Below, in pieces: positions 1-11,550 of a stretch of 64,000 nt of DNA; within the stretch, counting starts at the first letter, position 1; each line of letters opens with the position of its first letter. A program made the position numbers and the translations under genes. The DNA lies in contig NW_024468255.1 in the NCBI RefSeq assembly GCF_002104995.1, forward strand, positions 496,001 to 560,000. The letters are read 5' to 3'. A model generated the notes under the pieces. The model was not told where the DNA came from. It did no database searches and saw only the letters and a list, made by a program, of their open reading frames with translations. Source of the DNA: Linderina pennispora (taxonomy: Eukaryota > Kickxellomycota > Kickxellomycetes > Kickxellales > Kickxellaceae).

Positions 1-348
1 ACAATTTCGCAGCAGCCATTCTACTATTTCCAGATCGTACTGGTGACAGAATCGGCGCAACCGGGGCCCCCCATCGACATGGTGCAGCTCCGGAGCCACC
101 TGGCCACAACACTGAACCAATGGCTGGGGGCAAGCGGCGGCGGCACGCCTATTGACATTCTGAAATTTGACGGCACCACGGCGATCATCCGGGTTCCGTT
201 CGACGACCACCGGGGCGTGTGGCAGGCGCTGACGGTTGCGACGTTCAAGATGGCGGGCACGGGCGAGGCGCGGTTCCAGGTGCTGCGCAATTCGGCGTTT
301 GCCATGGGCGTGGCAGCGTCGAGTCGGGCGACATACAAGACCGTGTAG
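1..348 (+). CDS. RPP14: Ribonuclease P/MRP subunit Rpp14 (Pop8-like), 5' end outside window
   Basis: The reading frame is open from base 1 to the stop at 346-348, so the gene starts upstream of the window. The visible 115 residues align along their length with human Rpp14 as I know it. An aromatic β-strand start (FYYFQIVLV) is followed by a helix, then PIDILKFDG, AIIRVP and VWQALT, and finally a RFQVLRNSAF strand. Rpp14/Pop5-family proteins are protein cofactors of the RNA enzymes RNase P (tRNA 5' processing) and RNase MRP (rRNA processing) in the nucleus. In budding yeast the corresponding subunit is Pop8. The GTG at 43 is not a real start, because the first conserved strand lies before it. 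The gene converges on KRR1, with 34 bases between the stops. It is closer to Rpp14 than to Pop5. Confidence 0.75.
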   Translation, partial: TISQQPFYYFQIVLVTESAQPGPPIDMVQLRSHLATTLNQWLGASGGGTPIDILKFDGTTAIIRVPFDDHRGVWQALTVATFKMAGTGEARFQVLRNSAFAMGVAASSRATYKTV

Positions 349-382
349 CATTTTTTTGTTGGAGGGACATGAGAAGGAAAAT

Positions 383-1600
<1,218 letters not shown>

Positions 1601-1885
1601 GGTTGGTTCTGTGGGCAGAAATGTGTAATGTGAATAAAAATAAGAATGAGACAGCGGCGAGCTGAAGAAAAGCTAGCAAAGAAGGATTTTGCAAAAGAGC
1701 TAAAAAAAATCGGGCGCGAAATATTTGATCCAGGACGGCTTAACCTGATCAGCAGAAAAATATAATAAAATAAAAAAATTTTGCCCCTAGACCATAGATC
1801 GGGGGACTGGCAAGAAATACAGGTCAGACAGCAACTTCTTTCCGAGCTCTCTTACTAGAAAAAAAAAAAGCAACTATATACAGAA
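1601..1885. promoter_or_regulatory. Shared KRR1/TSR1 divergent promoter region
   Basis: These 285 bases separate the start codons of two divergently transcribed pre-40S/SSU factors. The stretch is AT-rich compared with the flanking coding DNA and contains A/T runs (about 1700-1785 and 1857-1870). I see no tRNA or ORF of note. Co-regulation of the two ribosome-biogenesis genes from one region is an inference from the arrangement. Confidence 0.5.
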
Positions 1886-4336
1886 ATGGTCGAGAAAGCG
1901 TTCCACCACCGGGCGTCGCTCAAGCAGAAGCACAAGGCGTTCAAGCGGCGGCATGCAACAAAGAACCAGCAGCGGGACAAGGCCAAGGGCAAGACGCAGC
2001 GGGCATCAATCAAGGGCAAGGTGCAGCGCAAGCACACGCGGCTGGACCGGCGCAACGCAGTGCGGACGGAGCAGCGCAAGAAGCGCGAGCAGCTGCTGAT
2101 GAGCACGCGGATTTTCAGCGGGCGGCACCGGGCGCCCAAGATCGTAGCGGTGATTCCGCTCTGCCCCGACGTACGTACAAACGCAGTGGTTGCGCAGCTG
2201 CACCAGAGCATCGGCGAGACTAGCGACATGGCGGCGACCCGGCACGTGCTGAATGTCGAGCGGTTCAAGCAGACAGTGCAGTTTGTCGAGGTGCAGCGCA
2301 ACCTGCTGGACATCATCGATGTGTGCAAGGTGGCGGATTACATGATCACGGTTGTGTCGGCTGAGGTCGAGGTCGACGCGTTTGGCGAGCAGTGCCTGGC
2401 GGCCATCCAGAACCAGGGCCATCCGTCGGTGTTCCCGGTGGTGCAGTATCTGGAGGCAGTGCCGGCGAAGCGCCGCAACGACGTCAAGAAGTCGCTGCAG
2501 AGCTTCATGGGCCACTTCTTCCCTGAGGCCGACAAGATGTATGCGACCGAGTCAGACACCGAGGCCCTGGCCATTCTGCGCATTCTGACGTCCCAGGTGC
2601 CAAGACGTATCAAGTGGCGCGAGATCCGCCCCTACATGCTGGCTGAAAATGTCGAGTTCGAGCCGAGCCCTGAGGACTCGGAGACCGGCCGGCTCGCCGT
2701 CACCGGCTACCTGCGCGGCGCCAACCTGTCGGCGAACCGGCTCGTACACATTCCGAACTTTGGCGACTTCCAGATCGACCAGATCTACAATGTGCCGGTC
2801 GCGCAGGAGGCAGCCAAGGCCAACGCTATTGACGAGGACAGCGAGCCCACATTGCTCGACGAGCCGAATCCCGAGCTGCAGGACTCGCTGGTGGCAGCCA
2901 ATGAGCCGGACCAGCTCAACAACGAGCAGACGTGGCCCGAGGACGACGAGATGGCCGGGTGGAAGGAGCAGATGCAGCAGATGGAGGAGGAGGAGGCCCG
3001 CATGCAGGCCGAGCGGGTGATCCGCGTGCCCAAGGGCACGTCGACGTACCAGGCCGCGTGGATCGCCGACGAGCTCGATGAGGACGACGAATCGGACAGC
3101 GGCTCGGACTCGAGCATGGATGACGACGAGTCGGACGAATCTGGGTCCGAGATCGACCCGTTCGAGGCCGGCGAGGGCGAGGAGTACGAGGAGATCCGCA
3201 TCGACCAGCACGGCAACCCGATTGAGGAGGCCCAGGAGGAGGACGATGACGACGAGGAGGAGGCGCTGTCGCCGGAGGAGGAGGAGCGGCAGCTGCGCGA
3301 GTACCTGAAGAGCCGGGCGGCTGAGAACCGCGACGACCTGCAGTTCCCCGACGAGGTCGACACGCCCCGCGACATGGCAGCACGTGAGCGGTTCGCGCGG
3401 TACCGCGGGCTGCAGAGCTTCCGCACGTCGCCGTGGGACCCATACGAGAACCTGCCGCTGGACTACGCGCGGATCTTCCAGTTTGAGAACCCGCGGCACA
3501 CGCAGCAGCGCGTGGTCCGCCAGACCGACGACGCACCCGCCAAGGCCGGCATGCATGTGCGTGTGATTCTGCGCCAGGTGCCACGCGCAGCCGCCGCGCA
3601 GTTCTCGCCCACGCGGCCGTTTGTGGTGTTTGGGCTGCTGCAGTACGAGCACCAGATGTCGGTCATGCATTTCACCGTCACGCGCAACGACGAGTACACG
3701 GCGCCGGTGCGCTCCAAGGACCCGCTGGTGCTGCACTGCGGCTTCCGCCGGTACTCGGTGCGCCCGCTGTTCAGCCAGCACACGCGCGGCGGCCCCGGCA
3801 CCAACAACGTCCACAAGTTCGAGCGCTTCCTGCAGCACGGCCGCGTCACCGTGGCCACGGTGTTTGCACCGATCCAGTTCGGCGCGTCGCCGATCTCGCT
3901 GTACCTTCCGGAGCCCGCCGACGACTCGCCGCTGCCCACGCTGGTCGGCACCGGCACGTCGCTGGAGATCAACCCGGCGCGCATCCTGGCCAAGCGCATT
4001 GTGCTGACCGGCGCACCGTACAAGATCCACAAGCGCGGAGCAGTCGTGCGGTACATGTTCTTCAGCCCCGAGGACATTGCGTGGTTCAAGCCGGTGCAGC
4101 TGCACACAAAGTACGGCCGCACGGGCCACATCGCCGAGAGCCTGGGTACCCACGGCTACATGAAGTGTATCTTCGACGGCCCGGTCACGCAGATGGACAC
4201 CGTATGCATGAACCTGTACAAGCGCGTGTTCCCCAAGTGGAACACCGACATCTGGGCCGAGCACACCCAGACTCCCGCCGCTATGCACCAGTGGACCGGC
4301 CCTGTCGCCGACAAGCCCGAGGCCATGGAGACTTAA
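1886..4336 (+). CDS. TSR1: TSR1 pre-40S ribosome maturation factor
   Basis: Single ORF of 816 residues. Tsr1 is a GTPase-like but catalytically inactive relative of Bms1. It binds late pre-40S particles and blocks premature subunit joining. The N-terminus is strongly basic (HHRASLKQKHKAFKRRHATK), typical of the family. It is followed by a degenerate G-domain-like region (IVAVIPLCPDV), an AARP2CN segment around residues 240-310 and a very acidic linker around 390-470 (EEDDDDEEEALSPEEEE). The C-terminal Bms1/Tsr1 domain runs from about residue 480 to 800 and includes RPFVVFGLLQYEHQMSVMHF and GYMKCIFDGP. Length matches the family (about 790-810). Yeast-type GTP-binding P-loop residues are not evident, as expected for Tsr1. 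The stop codons of TSR1 and XAP5 are only 30 bases apart (convergent). Confidence 0.95.
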   Translation: MVEKAFHHRASLKQKHKAFKRRHATKNQQRDKAKGKTQRASIKGKVQRKHTRLDRRNAVRTEQRKKREQLLMSTRIFSGRHRAPKIVAVIPLCPDVRTNAVVAQLHQSIGETSDMAATRHVLNVERFKQTVQFVEVQRNLLDIIDVCKVADYMITVVSAEVEVDAFGEQCLAAIQNQGHPSVFPVVQYLEAVPAKRRNDVKKSLQSFMGHFFPEADKMYATESDTEALAILRILTSQVPRRIKWREIRPYMLAENVEFEPSPEDSETGRLAVTGYLRGANLSANRLVHIPNFGDFQIDQIYNVPVAQEAAKANAIDEDSEPTLLDEPNPELQDSLVAANEPDQLNNEQTWPEDDEMAGWKEQMQQMEEEEARMQAERVIRVPKGTSTYQAAWIADELDEDDESDSGSDSSMDDDESDESGSEIDPFEAGEGEEYEEIRIDQHGNPIEEAQEEDDDDEEEALSPEEEERQLREYLKSRAAENRDDLQFPDEVDTPRDMAARERFARYRGLQSFRTSPWDPYENLPLDYARIFQFENPRHTQQRVVRQTDDAPAKAGMHVRVILRQVPRAAAAQFSPTRPFVVFGLLQYEHQMSVMHFTVTRNDEYTAPVRSKDPLVLHCGFRRYSVRPLFSQHTRGGPGTNNVHKFERFLQHGRVTVATVFAPIQFGASPISLYLPEPADDSPLPTLVGTGTSLEINPARILAKRIVLTGAPYKIHKRGAVVRYMFFSPEDIAWFKPVQLHTKYGRTGHIAESLGTHGYMKCIFDGPVTQMDTVCMNLYKRVFPKWNTDIWAEHTQTPAAMHQWTGPVADKPEAMET

Positions 4337-4366
4337 TCTTTTTTATTTCCAAAATACACTCCCCTT

Positions 4367-5287
4367 TCACCGCCGCCTTGTGTCCTTGACTGTGTATGTG
4401 CCGTAGTCCCGCTCCGGATCGTACATCTCCCACCGGTTGGCCGGGAAGATGTGCTTGTTGCGCTCGTACCACGCGCGCTCGCACACCTTGCCCGCATGCG
4501 AGTCACCGCGCTCCACCCGCGCATCGCTCGCCAGCCGTACATCCTCATGCACGTCAAAGTTGAACAGCGGGCCCGACTTGCCCCGCGCCTTGTTCACAAT
4601 AAAGTCGTAGAACGTGTAGCGGTGCGGGATGATCAGATCCTCCTTGACATACACCAGCGCGTCGGCGCTCGTATGCTGCAGCTCCTTGACCTGCCCCCGG
4701 CACTTGTCCAGGAACTGCCGGATCGTGTCGCCCTTGCGACATAACACCTGGAACCGGTGCCCGGTGCCGTCCCAGTAACTGTACGTGATCAGCACCGGCT
4801 CGTCCTTGATCTTCTCCTGCTCCAAAAGCCACTTTTGCCTCAGCTGCTCGCGCGCCTGCGCATCCGCCGCATCGCGCTCAGCGTCCGGCAGAAAGCTCGT
4901 GTCCACTGCCGGATTCTTCACCACCTTCTTCCTTACCTCCTCCTCCTCCTCCGAGTCGTCGCCAAACGACAGCTTCGCAATCTTCTTTTTCTTTTGCTTT
5001 TTGGGCCTGGCTGCCTCGCTATCCACCAGGGTGTTGGCGGCCTTGCGCTGCCGCTCCTCCTCCAATGCGCCCTTGATGCGCTGGAATTCCTCGAGCTTCA
5101 CTAGTCCGACCGTCGACAGCTTCAGCTTGCTTTCCACTGAGTTTTCCTGCGCGACGAACCGCTCCGAGCTGTGCTTCACCGTGTTGTCGAGCATGATCCG
5201 TCGCCGCTTCGACTCGGTTTCCGTGTGCTCGCGGGCGCGCTGTTGCTGTAGCTTGTCGGTTAGGCGGCGTTTATCGTCCAGGGCCAT
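4367..5287 (-). CDS. xap5: XAP5/FAM50 family nuclear protein
   Basis: Single ORF of 306 residues; ATG at 5287. XAP5 (human FAM50A/B, plant XCT) is a conserved nuclear protein linked to spliceosome function and, in fission yeast, to chromatin-based silencing of transcripts. The N-terminal half is a charged coiled coil ([18 protein letters not shown]) with a lysine-rich patch ([10 protein letters not shown]) and an acidic run ([12 protein letters not shown]). The C-terminal half holds the conserved XAP5 domain, with [60 protein letters not shown] and [20 protein letters not shown]. The size is close to other family members. It converges on TSR1. Assignment is secure; the molecular activity of the family is less settled. 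Confidence 0.94.
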   Translation of the reverse strand: MALDDKRRLTDKLQQQRAREHTETESKRRRIMLDNTVKHSSERFVAQENSVESKLKLSTVGLVKLEEFQRIKGALEEERQRKAANTLVDSEAARPKKQKKKKIAKLSFGDDSEEEEEVRKKVVKNPAVDTSFLPDAERDAADAQAREQLRQKWLLEQEKIKDEPVLITYSYWDGTGHRFQVLCRKGDTIRQFLDKCRGQVKELQHTSADALVYVKEDLIIPHRYTFYDFIVNKARGKSGPLFNFDVHEDVRLASDARVERGDSHAGKVCERAWYERNKHIFPANRWEMYDPERDYGTYTVKDTRRR

Positions 5288-6257
5288 GGCTTTTAAAAAT
5301 GAGGGTCCGAGTTACATGGCAGTGGTGCCAGAAACCCCCCGACTAGCCTGCCATCCATCATTATGCAGTATCCGCGTGGGTTATGGCACATGTGGTTTCT
5401 GACTCCCCATTTCCCGAGTCTCACAGCCTGTCGACACTCTCCTCCTTAAGGCGTTATGAGCGACTACCTCGCAACTGGAACTACCGGCCAACTCAATACC
5501 ACACCCCGCCCTTGCTGCTAGAAGTGCCTAGTGAACCCCCCACAGTACATAGCGCCACCAACTAATACTTCTTATCACCCCCTTTTTTTCTGTTCCGGGC
5601 AGCAGCCACACATACATTTGTCACTGCCGGCCACTGACATCATTGCTTGCCTAATGGCACACTCTACGTCGGTCTACTGCTGTATTGTCAGGCTGATTAC
5701 TGCTGTCCCCCTCCACCGGTAGTACCCCTGGTATTGCTTTTGTTCGTATACATTTGTGACCATTCACCAGTGCTGAACAACAAAGACATTAGGAGGAAGC
5801 CCAGTGGCGCCATTTCGTAAATGTGTATATACCATCAAGTGCACGCAATAGTTTGACACAGCATGTTCTGGAATGGCTCCCTTTTAGCGGCCCCACATGC
5901 AAAATTCTCGCTGGACCTGTTACATGAGATCGTCATCATTGCGGAAAAATGACTCATGCCAGTGACTGGACGACTGTAGTGCAGCATTTCATTTGGGGAG
6001 AGATGCAATAACAGCCCAGGCCATGCAGTCATCCCCAGGAATGAGCTGCATGAGGCTTGATGTGCACGATAATCCCTGTTCTACAGCACCACTTGTTTTT
6101 GTTTTCATGTTTATGTCTTTGATGGTGGGGGGTGGACTGAAATTAGAATTAGCAAAAGAGGATTTCATGTCTAGGCTGACACTAGTGTCGGAAAAATGTG
6201 TAATGGGGGGATGGTTACAAGAGGGGGAAGTTCAAATATGGTTTTTTGTTTGCTTCA
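5288..6257. other. Intergenic: XAP5 promoter side and bZIP 3' side
   Basis: Nearly 1 kb with no convincing coding region, tRNA or repeat. Short ORFs here lack family resemblance. The XAP5-proximal part (5288-5600) should contain its promoter, and the far end the 3'UTR of the bZIP gene. Nothing else is apparent. Confidence 0.5.
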
Positions 6258-7829
6258 TCATGCCGCGGTAGCCGACTGCTGACCGTCCTTCTGCGTGATG
6301 ATCGTCTGCGAGATCCGCCGAATCTCCTGCCTGAGGACACCTAAATTGACGCACACCTGCTGATTGAGCTTTCCTAGCGTGGCAATCTTGGACCTGAGAT
6401 CGTCCAGCCGCACCTGGTCGAGCTCGCGCATCGGCCGCGTGCGCTTCCCGCCAGCCTCGCTGTCATCCGTGCGCTGCCGCTTATTCGTCTTCTCTTGCCT
6501 GGTCTCGGGGATCCCGCCTGCCTGCAAATTGTCCTCAATCGCCGCCGGATCCGCCTCTCGCCTCCTGATATCTTTAATCGCCCGCTGCTTCTCGTCCGCC
6601 AGCTCCTCCTCGAGCTGCGAGATCTGCGACTCCAGGCGCTGGCACGAGCTGAACAGCTCCTGCTCGCGGTTCTTGCGCCGCTCACGCAGACGCGCTGCGC
6701 TCTGCGCATTGCGCTTACGTCGCTTCATCAGCGCCTCGTGGGCTTCCCGCGCCTCATCGTCCACCAGCTCCGGATTTGCCGTGCCATCGGGCGTCTGCGT
6801 TTGCCGGCTGCGGTCGCGTCGCCCGCCACGTGATGACGCCGCTGGGGCTACTGGGACCGCCGGCTGGGCTGCGGGCTGCTGACTGGCAGAGTGCCCTGCC
6901 GGGATGCTGCCGCCGGACCCCATCCGGGCGTGAGCGCGGTGTGCTGGCAGGCTGGCGGGCGGCTGGGGCGCGGGCGGCTGCAGGGGCCGCGCAGGCGGGC
7001 GCTGGACCAGCGAATTGTGCTGCTGGGTGGTGTGGCTCGGCGCTGGACCGTGAACTGGCGGCGCGCTGCCTCTGATTGGACCCGCTGCCACCATCGCCCC
7101 GCGCGGCTCCTGCATGACTGTTGGGCTGTGCTGTGCGTACTCTGGGTATCCGGGCCCCGACATTGCCTGATATTGCGGTGCCTGCTCGTGCGGTGACATC
7201 CGGTGTGGTGCGCCGCTGTAGTACTGAGGTCCGTATGTCGGTGGGTACTGTGATGTCGGCGACGTGTCCATTCGATCAGCCCGCCCTGTGAATCCGCCCG
7301 GCACATGGCCTCCTGTCCTTGGGTGTGCCTGGGACGAATTCCCGGCCGGATATGACAAGGGTGGCGGCGGTGGCGGCGGGTATTGACTGTATCCACTACT
7401 GTTGCTGCGAGGATGTGGTGGCTGCTGCTGCTGCTGCTGCTGATAATAATAAGGCTTAGGCTGGCTGTGTGACATGCCTGTGTCAACCTGCATTCTGTCG
7501 CGCTCGTAACTACGTTCTGTGCCTCCCTGGTACTGCCGCCCTGCTGTTTGCTGATACCCTGATGACACCTGCGGTTCCCACTGCTGGTACGCCGGCACCG
7601 GCTGCTGGTACACCATCGGCGTTTGCGGTGCACTGTAATGTGGCGGCCCAGGATATCCACGCGGCGGTGCTCCCTGGGGATCCTGCCCGTAGTCATATGG
7701 TGCCTGCTGGTGCTGTGAGTGCATCATGTTCTGCGGAGGTCGTGCTGAGCTCAGTGGAGGCTCGTTGTTTGTCAGAGCCCGAATACCTGGTAGGTGATAC
7801 CCCGCTTTCCTTTCGCCGTTACCATTCAT
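6258..7829 (-). CDS. bZIP transcription factor with Pro/Gln-rich N-terminus
   Basis: Single ORF of 523 residues; ATG at 7829. Residues about 367-390 form a basic region (KRRKRNAQSAARLRERRKN) with the bZIP signature Asn-x2-Ser/Ala-Ala-x-Arg. A short leucine zipper follows, with Leu at seven-residue spacing (EL...QRL...SQL). The first 350 residues are low-complexity: Pro, Gln, Tyr and Ser rich, with a pure glutamine run coded by repeated CTG/CAG at about 7420-7442. This is typical of activation domains. After the zipper come a basic KRTRP patch and a second amphipathic helix near the C-terminus (RLDDLRSKIATLGKLNQQV). It should bind DNA as a dimer in the nucleus. The target pathway cannot be told. 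I cannot assign it to a named fungal bZIP, and an upstream 5' exon is possible though not needed. Confidence 0.85.
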   Translation of the reverse strand: MNGNGERKAGYHLPGIRALTNNEPPLSSARPPQNMMHSQHQQAPYDYGQDPQGAPPRGYPGPPHYSAPQTPMVYQQPVPAYQQWEPQVSSGYQQTAGRQYQGGTERSYERDRMQVDTGMSHSQPKPYYYQQQQQQQPPHPRSNSSGYSQYPPPPPPPLSYPAGNSSQAHPRTGGHVPGGFTGRADRMDTSPTSQYPPTYGPQYYSGAPHRMSPHEQAPQYQAMSGPGYPEYAQHSPTVMQEPRGAMVAAGPIRGSAPPVHGPAPSHTTQQHNSLVQRPPARPLQPPAPQPPASLPAHRAHARMGSGGSIPAGHSASQQPAAQPAVPVAPAASSRGGRRDRSRQTQTPDGTANPELVDDEAREAHEALMKRRKRNAQSAARLRERRKNREQELFSSCQRLESQISQLEEELADEKQRAIKDIRRREADPAAIEDNLQAGGIPETRQEKTNKRQRTDDSEAGGKRTRPMRELDQVRLDDLRSKIATLGKLNQQVCVNLGVLRQEIRRISQTIITQKDGQQSATAA

Positions 7830-9946
7830 CGTGTTCGCGCGTATCCCTGTGTGGTGGTTTCCTTTTTTTGGGCAAGAGTATGGAAAGACGGAAGGCTTCT
7901 AATTCAGAAAAGGGCCCTTTTTTCTGGTCTACCCCTGAAACTGAAGTACTATTTGCAAAATATAAAATAGCGCAACAGATGTTGAAAAGAGAACAAGCGT
8001 GTCGCGTCAAAGGTTGCAGAGACAGGGTATGGGAAGAAAAAAGAAAGGTCGGACAAGTGAGGTTGGTGTGAAAGAAATGATGTACAAAAAGTGACAGCAG
8101 CAAGTGCGGGCAGTGACTCGAGAATAACCTGTCGGCCAGTTTATTTTCTGTCTCCTGCTTCAAGATATTATATGGCTGAATGCAAAACAGTGCGATAACC
8201 AAGAAAGAGAAAAGGAGAGATTTAATAATAGGACAGCTTGAGTGGAAGAAAGAAGTGGATGACCCCAGCTTCACGTTTTCCTGTACAAGAAAGTGAAAAA
8301 ACGGATGAGTGCGATTCGTTTTTGGTAATACAGTAAAACTGGTTTGGCCTTCATCCACTGACTAACAAAAGAGAAATGCATGCGCGCTTTTACTCACCAG
8401 CTGGATACGGGCGATTGGCGAGGCAGGCCCCACAGGCGATAAAAAAATTTTCGCTGGCAATAGCACAACCCCCCCTGCTCGTCACAATTCCGTAAAACGT
8501 TGATTGGCCCACCCAACAATAGGGACTCGATGAATAAGTCCCACCATCATCGGTGCTGACGAATTTTGTAACATCCGTTTTTTACAGCGACGATGCAACA
8601 AGCAGGTGTCCATGGGGGGAAGGCGCCCAGCGACACTGCACACTCATCAGGTTAGCAGGCTTTTAACTGCTTGGCGCGATGCTTGGGGCACTACTTCTTG
8701 GCTGATGTACCGCATTTCTGCCCGCACACGCATGGGTATTCACAAGCCGCCTTCAATTTCCGAATGCCGATAATCAGGCACTACATACAGCACATTTACC
8801 AACAGTACATCGGCTGTCGCTGTCTACCAAAACCTATGTGCAGCGACCACTGGCATATATGCACTATTTCGTCATCAAGCGCGCCACTGCGGTTAGTCGC
8901 CGTGCCAGAAAAATCCTTCATTTCAACTTCAGCTTCCCTTGCACAAATCTACGATTCACCCGTGGACACACCAATCTGCCCAACACTCCAGTAACACGCT
9001 GTCCCAGAAGATTTCACAATTGATAGGTGAAAACTACAGTGTTTCTGGCACCGGGCTGAGGCTCAGACTGGCCACACTGGAGTCCTGAATCTTCGGACAA
9101 TGCGGCAATGCCGAAAGAGGGAGGAAAGGTGGCCAACTCCAGCCTCTGCCTCATCCCCTGCCTTGTCGAGTCACCTCGAGAAAGCAATACCCAACACAAG
9201 AATGAACAAAACGCCCCGCTAATAAGTGGCCAAGGGGGAAGGCAAGTTCAGGCACTGAACAATCTGCCTTGGAATTCAAGTCTTTCCCATTCATGCCTGA
9301 TTGTGCATGCAAGTCTGCAAACACCAAGCAGATATGACCAGGCAACTTATTGTTGTCAGATGATTGAACAAAAAATGGTGGCACCCCATTCATCAGAAGG
9401 GTGTTTGCTACTTTGGTTACTGCAGTTTTCAATTGCACTCCTGACCCGAACATGTCGCATTTTTGTGCAACTGCTTAAAGGTACACAGACCGCAGTGTGC
9501 TTCTAGAACGCTGCAATACCTCACACTTTGCCTTCACAATCATTGGCCAAATAGGCATGTAATACTGCGGCGCATACTGCATGAACTGATGATTGATATG
9601 GCTGCAGTAGTGCCATGAAGAATAGAATCACTCAATCAGCCAACCACCTCAGTCTTCAGTAGATTGCACTGTGCATCTCTAGAGATAATGCTATTGGATG
9701 CACAGAGCGGTGAACAGCGAATATCTTTTCATTTGTATCATTGGCTGTATGGAACTAGCTGATGCATATGCTCACAGATAATCGCCCAGAATCGTCAGCT
9801 ATAGCTGATTGGTTCATCTAATGATAGGGTTCATGCAGACATAGTCAACCCCCGACCACAACGTGCTTATTGGTAAATGATAGTCTTCGTGGAGGACGAT
9901 TGAAACAACCAGGGTGAAAATATGCTTGTTGATATTGGATGTGCGA
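7830..9946. other. Gene-poor region between bZIP and the inverted repeat
   Basis: About 2.1 kb without a supportable gene. The first several hundred bases should be promoter and 5'UTR of the bZIP gene on the minus strand. The strongest ORF-like signal is a minus-strand frame between about 9620 and 9151 that reads through with only one internal stop. It has an aromatic-rich amino-acid composition but matches nothing I recognise. No tRNA, tandem repeat or terminal repeat is visible. Confidence 0.4.
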
Positions 9947-10799
9947 AGAAAGTGCAAGATGGGCAAACCACATGTTGAGTAGTCTAGGCGGGAATCGATA
10001 GTTGGGAGATGGCAGCTTGCATGAATGAAGCAGTGAGATCTGACGAAGGTCTAGCTGTGTGAATCGGATATGCTGGTGGAGTGTGATGGATATGGAGTGC
10101 ATTACAAGAATGCGAATAGCTCCATGTAGGGCCAAGAGAAGAGAGATTGGAAAGGTAAAGGGGAAAGCAATGTGTTTAGCACATGGCTGAGCAGACAATT
10201 GGAGGATATCGACGTGGCTATCCTGGTGGTCAAACTGGCTTGAATGTGTTGGCTAGCCATTGTCGAATGTGTCAGCAAGCTACACTGCCAGGTTCTATAT
10301 TATGCCGGCACTGCCTCTAGTGTATGCTAGAACTACTTGACTGCCGATCCAGCTGGTATGGAAGAGGCCGCTGGGATCGCCACAAGCATGCGTATAGGGC
10401 GGAACTATGCAGGACGAATATGTGCACCATCATTGATCAGTCCAGCAGTTACGAGAATAACATGACATGTTAGTAAGAAATCTAGTAGATATAGGCCGAG
10501 CCAGGTCTTCCAACAGGTGTGCCTGCCGATGATTCTATACCACTTGGGTGAGCGTCTATCAATCAGACAGACTATCAAGGCAGTATGAAGACTGGACATG
10601 ATACATGGCAGACCTATTGAGTTGCATATATGCGTTGACTCTGTCGGTTTTAATGGGGCTCGAGTAGAGGTGGAAGGCAGAAGTGGAAGGCGAAAAGCAA
10701 ACACGAGCTGCCAGATAGAGCAGATAATTTTATATGTATCTAAAGCCGAAAGACCAGAACGGTAGTCGGCTCGGTTGAGCGATCGATTACATTGATTCC

Positions 10800-10872
10800 G
10801 TCCGATTGGCTCAGTTGGCAGAGCGTGAGTCTCATAATCTCAAGGTCGTGAGTTCGAGCCTCACATCGGGCA
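10800..10872 (+). tRNA. tRNA-Met (CAT), elongator type, left copy
   Basis: 73 bases fold as a full cloverleaf without an intron. The acceptor stem is GTCCGAT pairing with ATCGGGC, with discriminator A. The A box is TGGCTCAGTTGG, and the anticodon loop CTCATAA has CAT at its centre. The variable region is AAGGTC, and the T arm is GTGAG-TTCGAGC-CTCAC containing the B box. The anticodon arm (GAGTCTCATAATCTC) resembles eukaryotic elongator tRNA-Met rather than the initiator. The 3' CCA is not encoded, as expected for eukaryotes. An identical gene lies in the other repeat arm in opposite orientation. Confidence 0.95.
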
Positions 10873-10875
10873 GTC

Positions 10876-10881
10876 TTTTTT
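10876..10881 (+). terminator. RNA polymerase III T-run terminator of left tRNA-Met
   Basis: Six T residues begin three bases after the discriminator base, the usual Pol III stop signal. Confidence 0.8.
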
Positions 10882-10905
10882 GCTCCACTGGCGTCTGCTG
10901 CTCGC

Positions 10906-11142
10906 CTACTCTTCCATGCCTGTCCGCAGCACTCCTTTTGGTCTGAAATCCCAGAAGTTGCTGCTTCTGCTTGATGACGCCATGGACATGCCTGCTCTTT
11001 TTATGTCTATGTTTTCCAATGCTAACCTTGGGGATGAGCGGTTATCGGGTATACGGAAAAATATCTTTTCAAAAGTATGACTGAGGAGAGAAGCTGATCG
11101 TCTGTCTGGGCCTTTGTACGCATTTGTTTCGGCCTTGCCCAT
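10906..11142 (-). CDS. Putative 78-residue ORF in left repeat arm
   Basis: The frame begins with an ATG in an ideal context (CGCCACCATGG) and reads 78 codons. The predicted product is Ser/Arg-rich (MSMASSSRSSNFWDF) with no signal peptide, membrane segment or recognisable domain. A TATAA lies on the minus strand at 11201-11205, about 60 bases upstream, in sequence outside the repeat. The identical ORF occurs in the right arm, where an unrelated upstream sequence also supplies a TATA-like box. It runs toward the tRNA-Met gene. Because the arms are identical, conservation between copies says nothing about selection. It may be the first exon of something longer or not a gene at all. Confidence 0.3.
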   Translation of the reverse strand: MGKAETNAYKGPDRRSASLLSHTFEKIFFRIPDNRSSPRLALENIDIKRAGMSMASSSRSSNFWDFRPKGVLRTGMEE

Positions 11143-11171
11143 GGTGGCGCTGAGGGACTCCGAATATCAAC

Positions 11172-11550
11172 GCATCCAAAACCTTTGCTTCTCTTTGTCC
11201 TTATAATTAAATATCACTACAAATTATTTATTCTCTTATTCACACTCACACTGTTGTGTATGTTGAATATGTGGGGATTTAAAAGTTATATTTAATACTT
11301 AAGAAAAGAGAGAAAAGGGAATAGACGAGTTGCGCAGGGGAGTTTTCAATACGGCCGTCTGTGCAACTTATCAGAGGTTAGACTCTACCCCATATTGTAG
11401 GCTGTAGCGGGGCTCTCGTTAGCGCCTGGCTTTCTGTCACCTGGTTCGGCTTACATGTCGACGTCAGGGACAGCTGCAGCGGGCGCACAACACATTTTTT
11501 AGACTATAGAATCCTATATATAGGTAAAAGATAAAAGGTTGCTTAGAAAA
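11172..11550. other. Interior spacer between left repeat arm and phosphatase 3' end
   Basis: 379 bases of mostly AT-rich sequence (11190-11330) that hold the TATA-like element for the left small ORF and the 3' flank of the phosphatase gene. I see no gene, tRNA or repeat. Confidence 0.45.

Larger units (their letters stand above)
9947..11171 (+). repeat. Left arm of 1,225-bp inverted repeat
   Basis: Every stretch I compared base by base is the exact reverse complement of 14895-16119. Position x here pairs with 26066-x there, with no shift along the whole arm, so there are no indels. Compared stretches include 10201-10400, 10711-10800, the tRNA and 11041-11171. Identity breaks sharply at both ends: outward of 9947 and inward of 11171 the sequences are unrelated. 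The arm contains an elongator tRNA-Met gene and a 78-codon ORF on the opposite strand. No terminal inverted repeat, target duplication or transposase was found at the edges, so I call it an inverted duplication rather than a transposon. Confidence 0.93.

Noticed and set aside
2552-4288. 578-codon frame antisense to TSR1
   Set aside because: Shadow of the GC-rich TSR1 coding sequence; its Val/Leu/Arg-rich product has no homology.
5993-6271. Plus-strand frame overlapping the 3' end of the bZIP gene
   Set aside because: Hydrophobic low-complexity reading through a 3'UTR, with no support.
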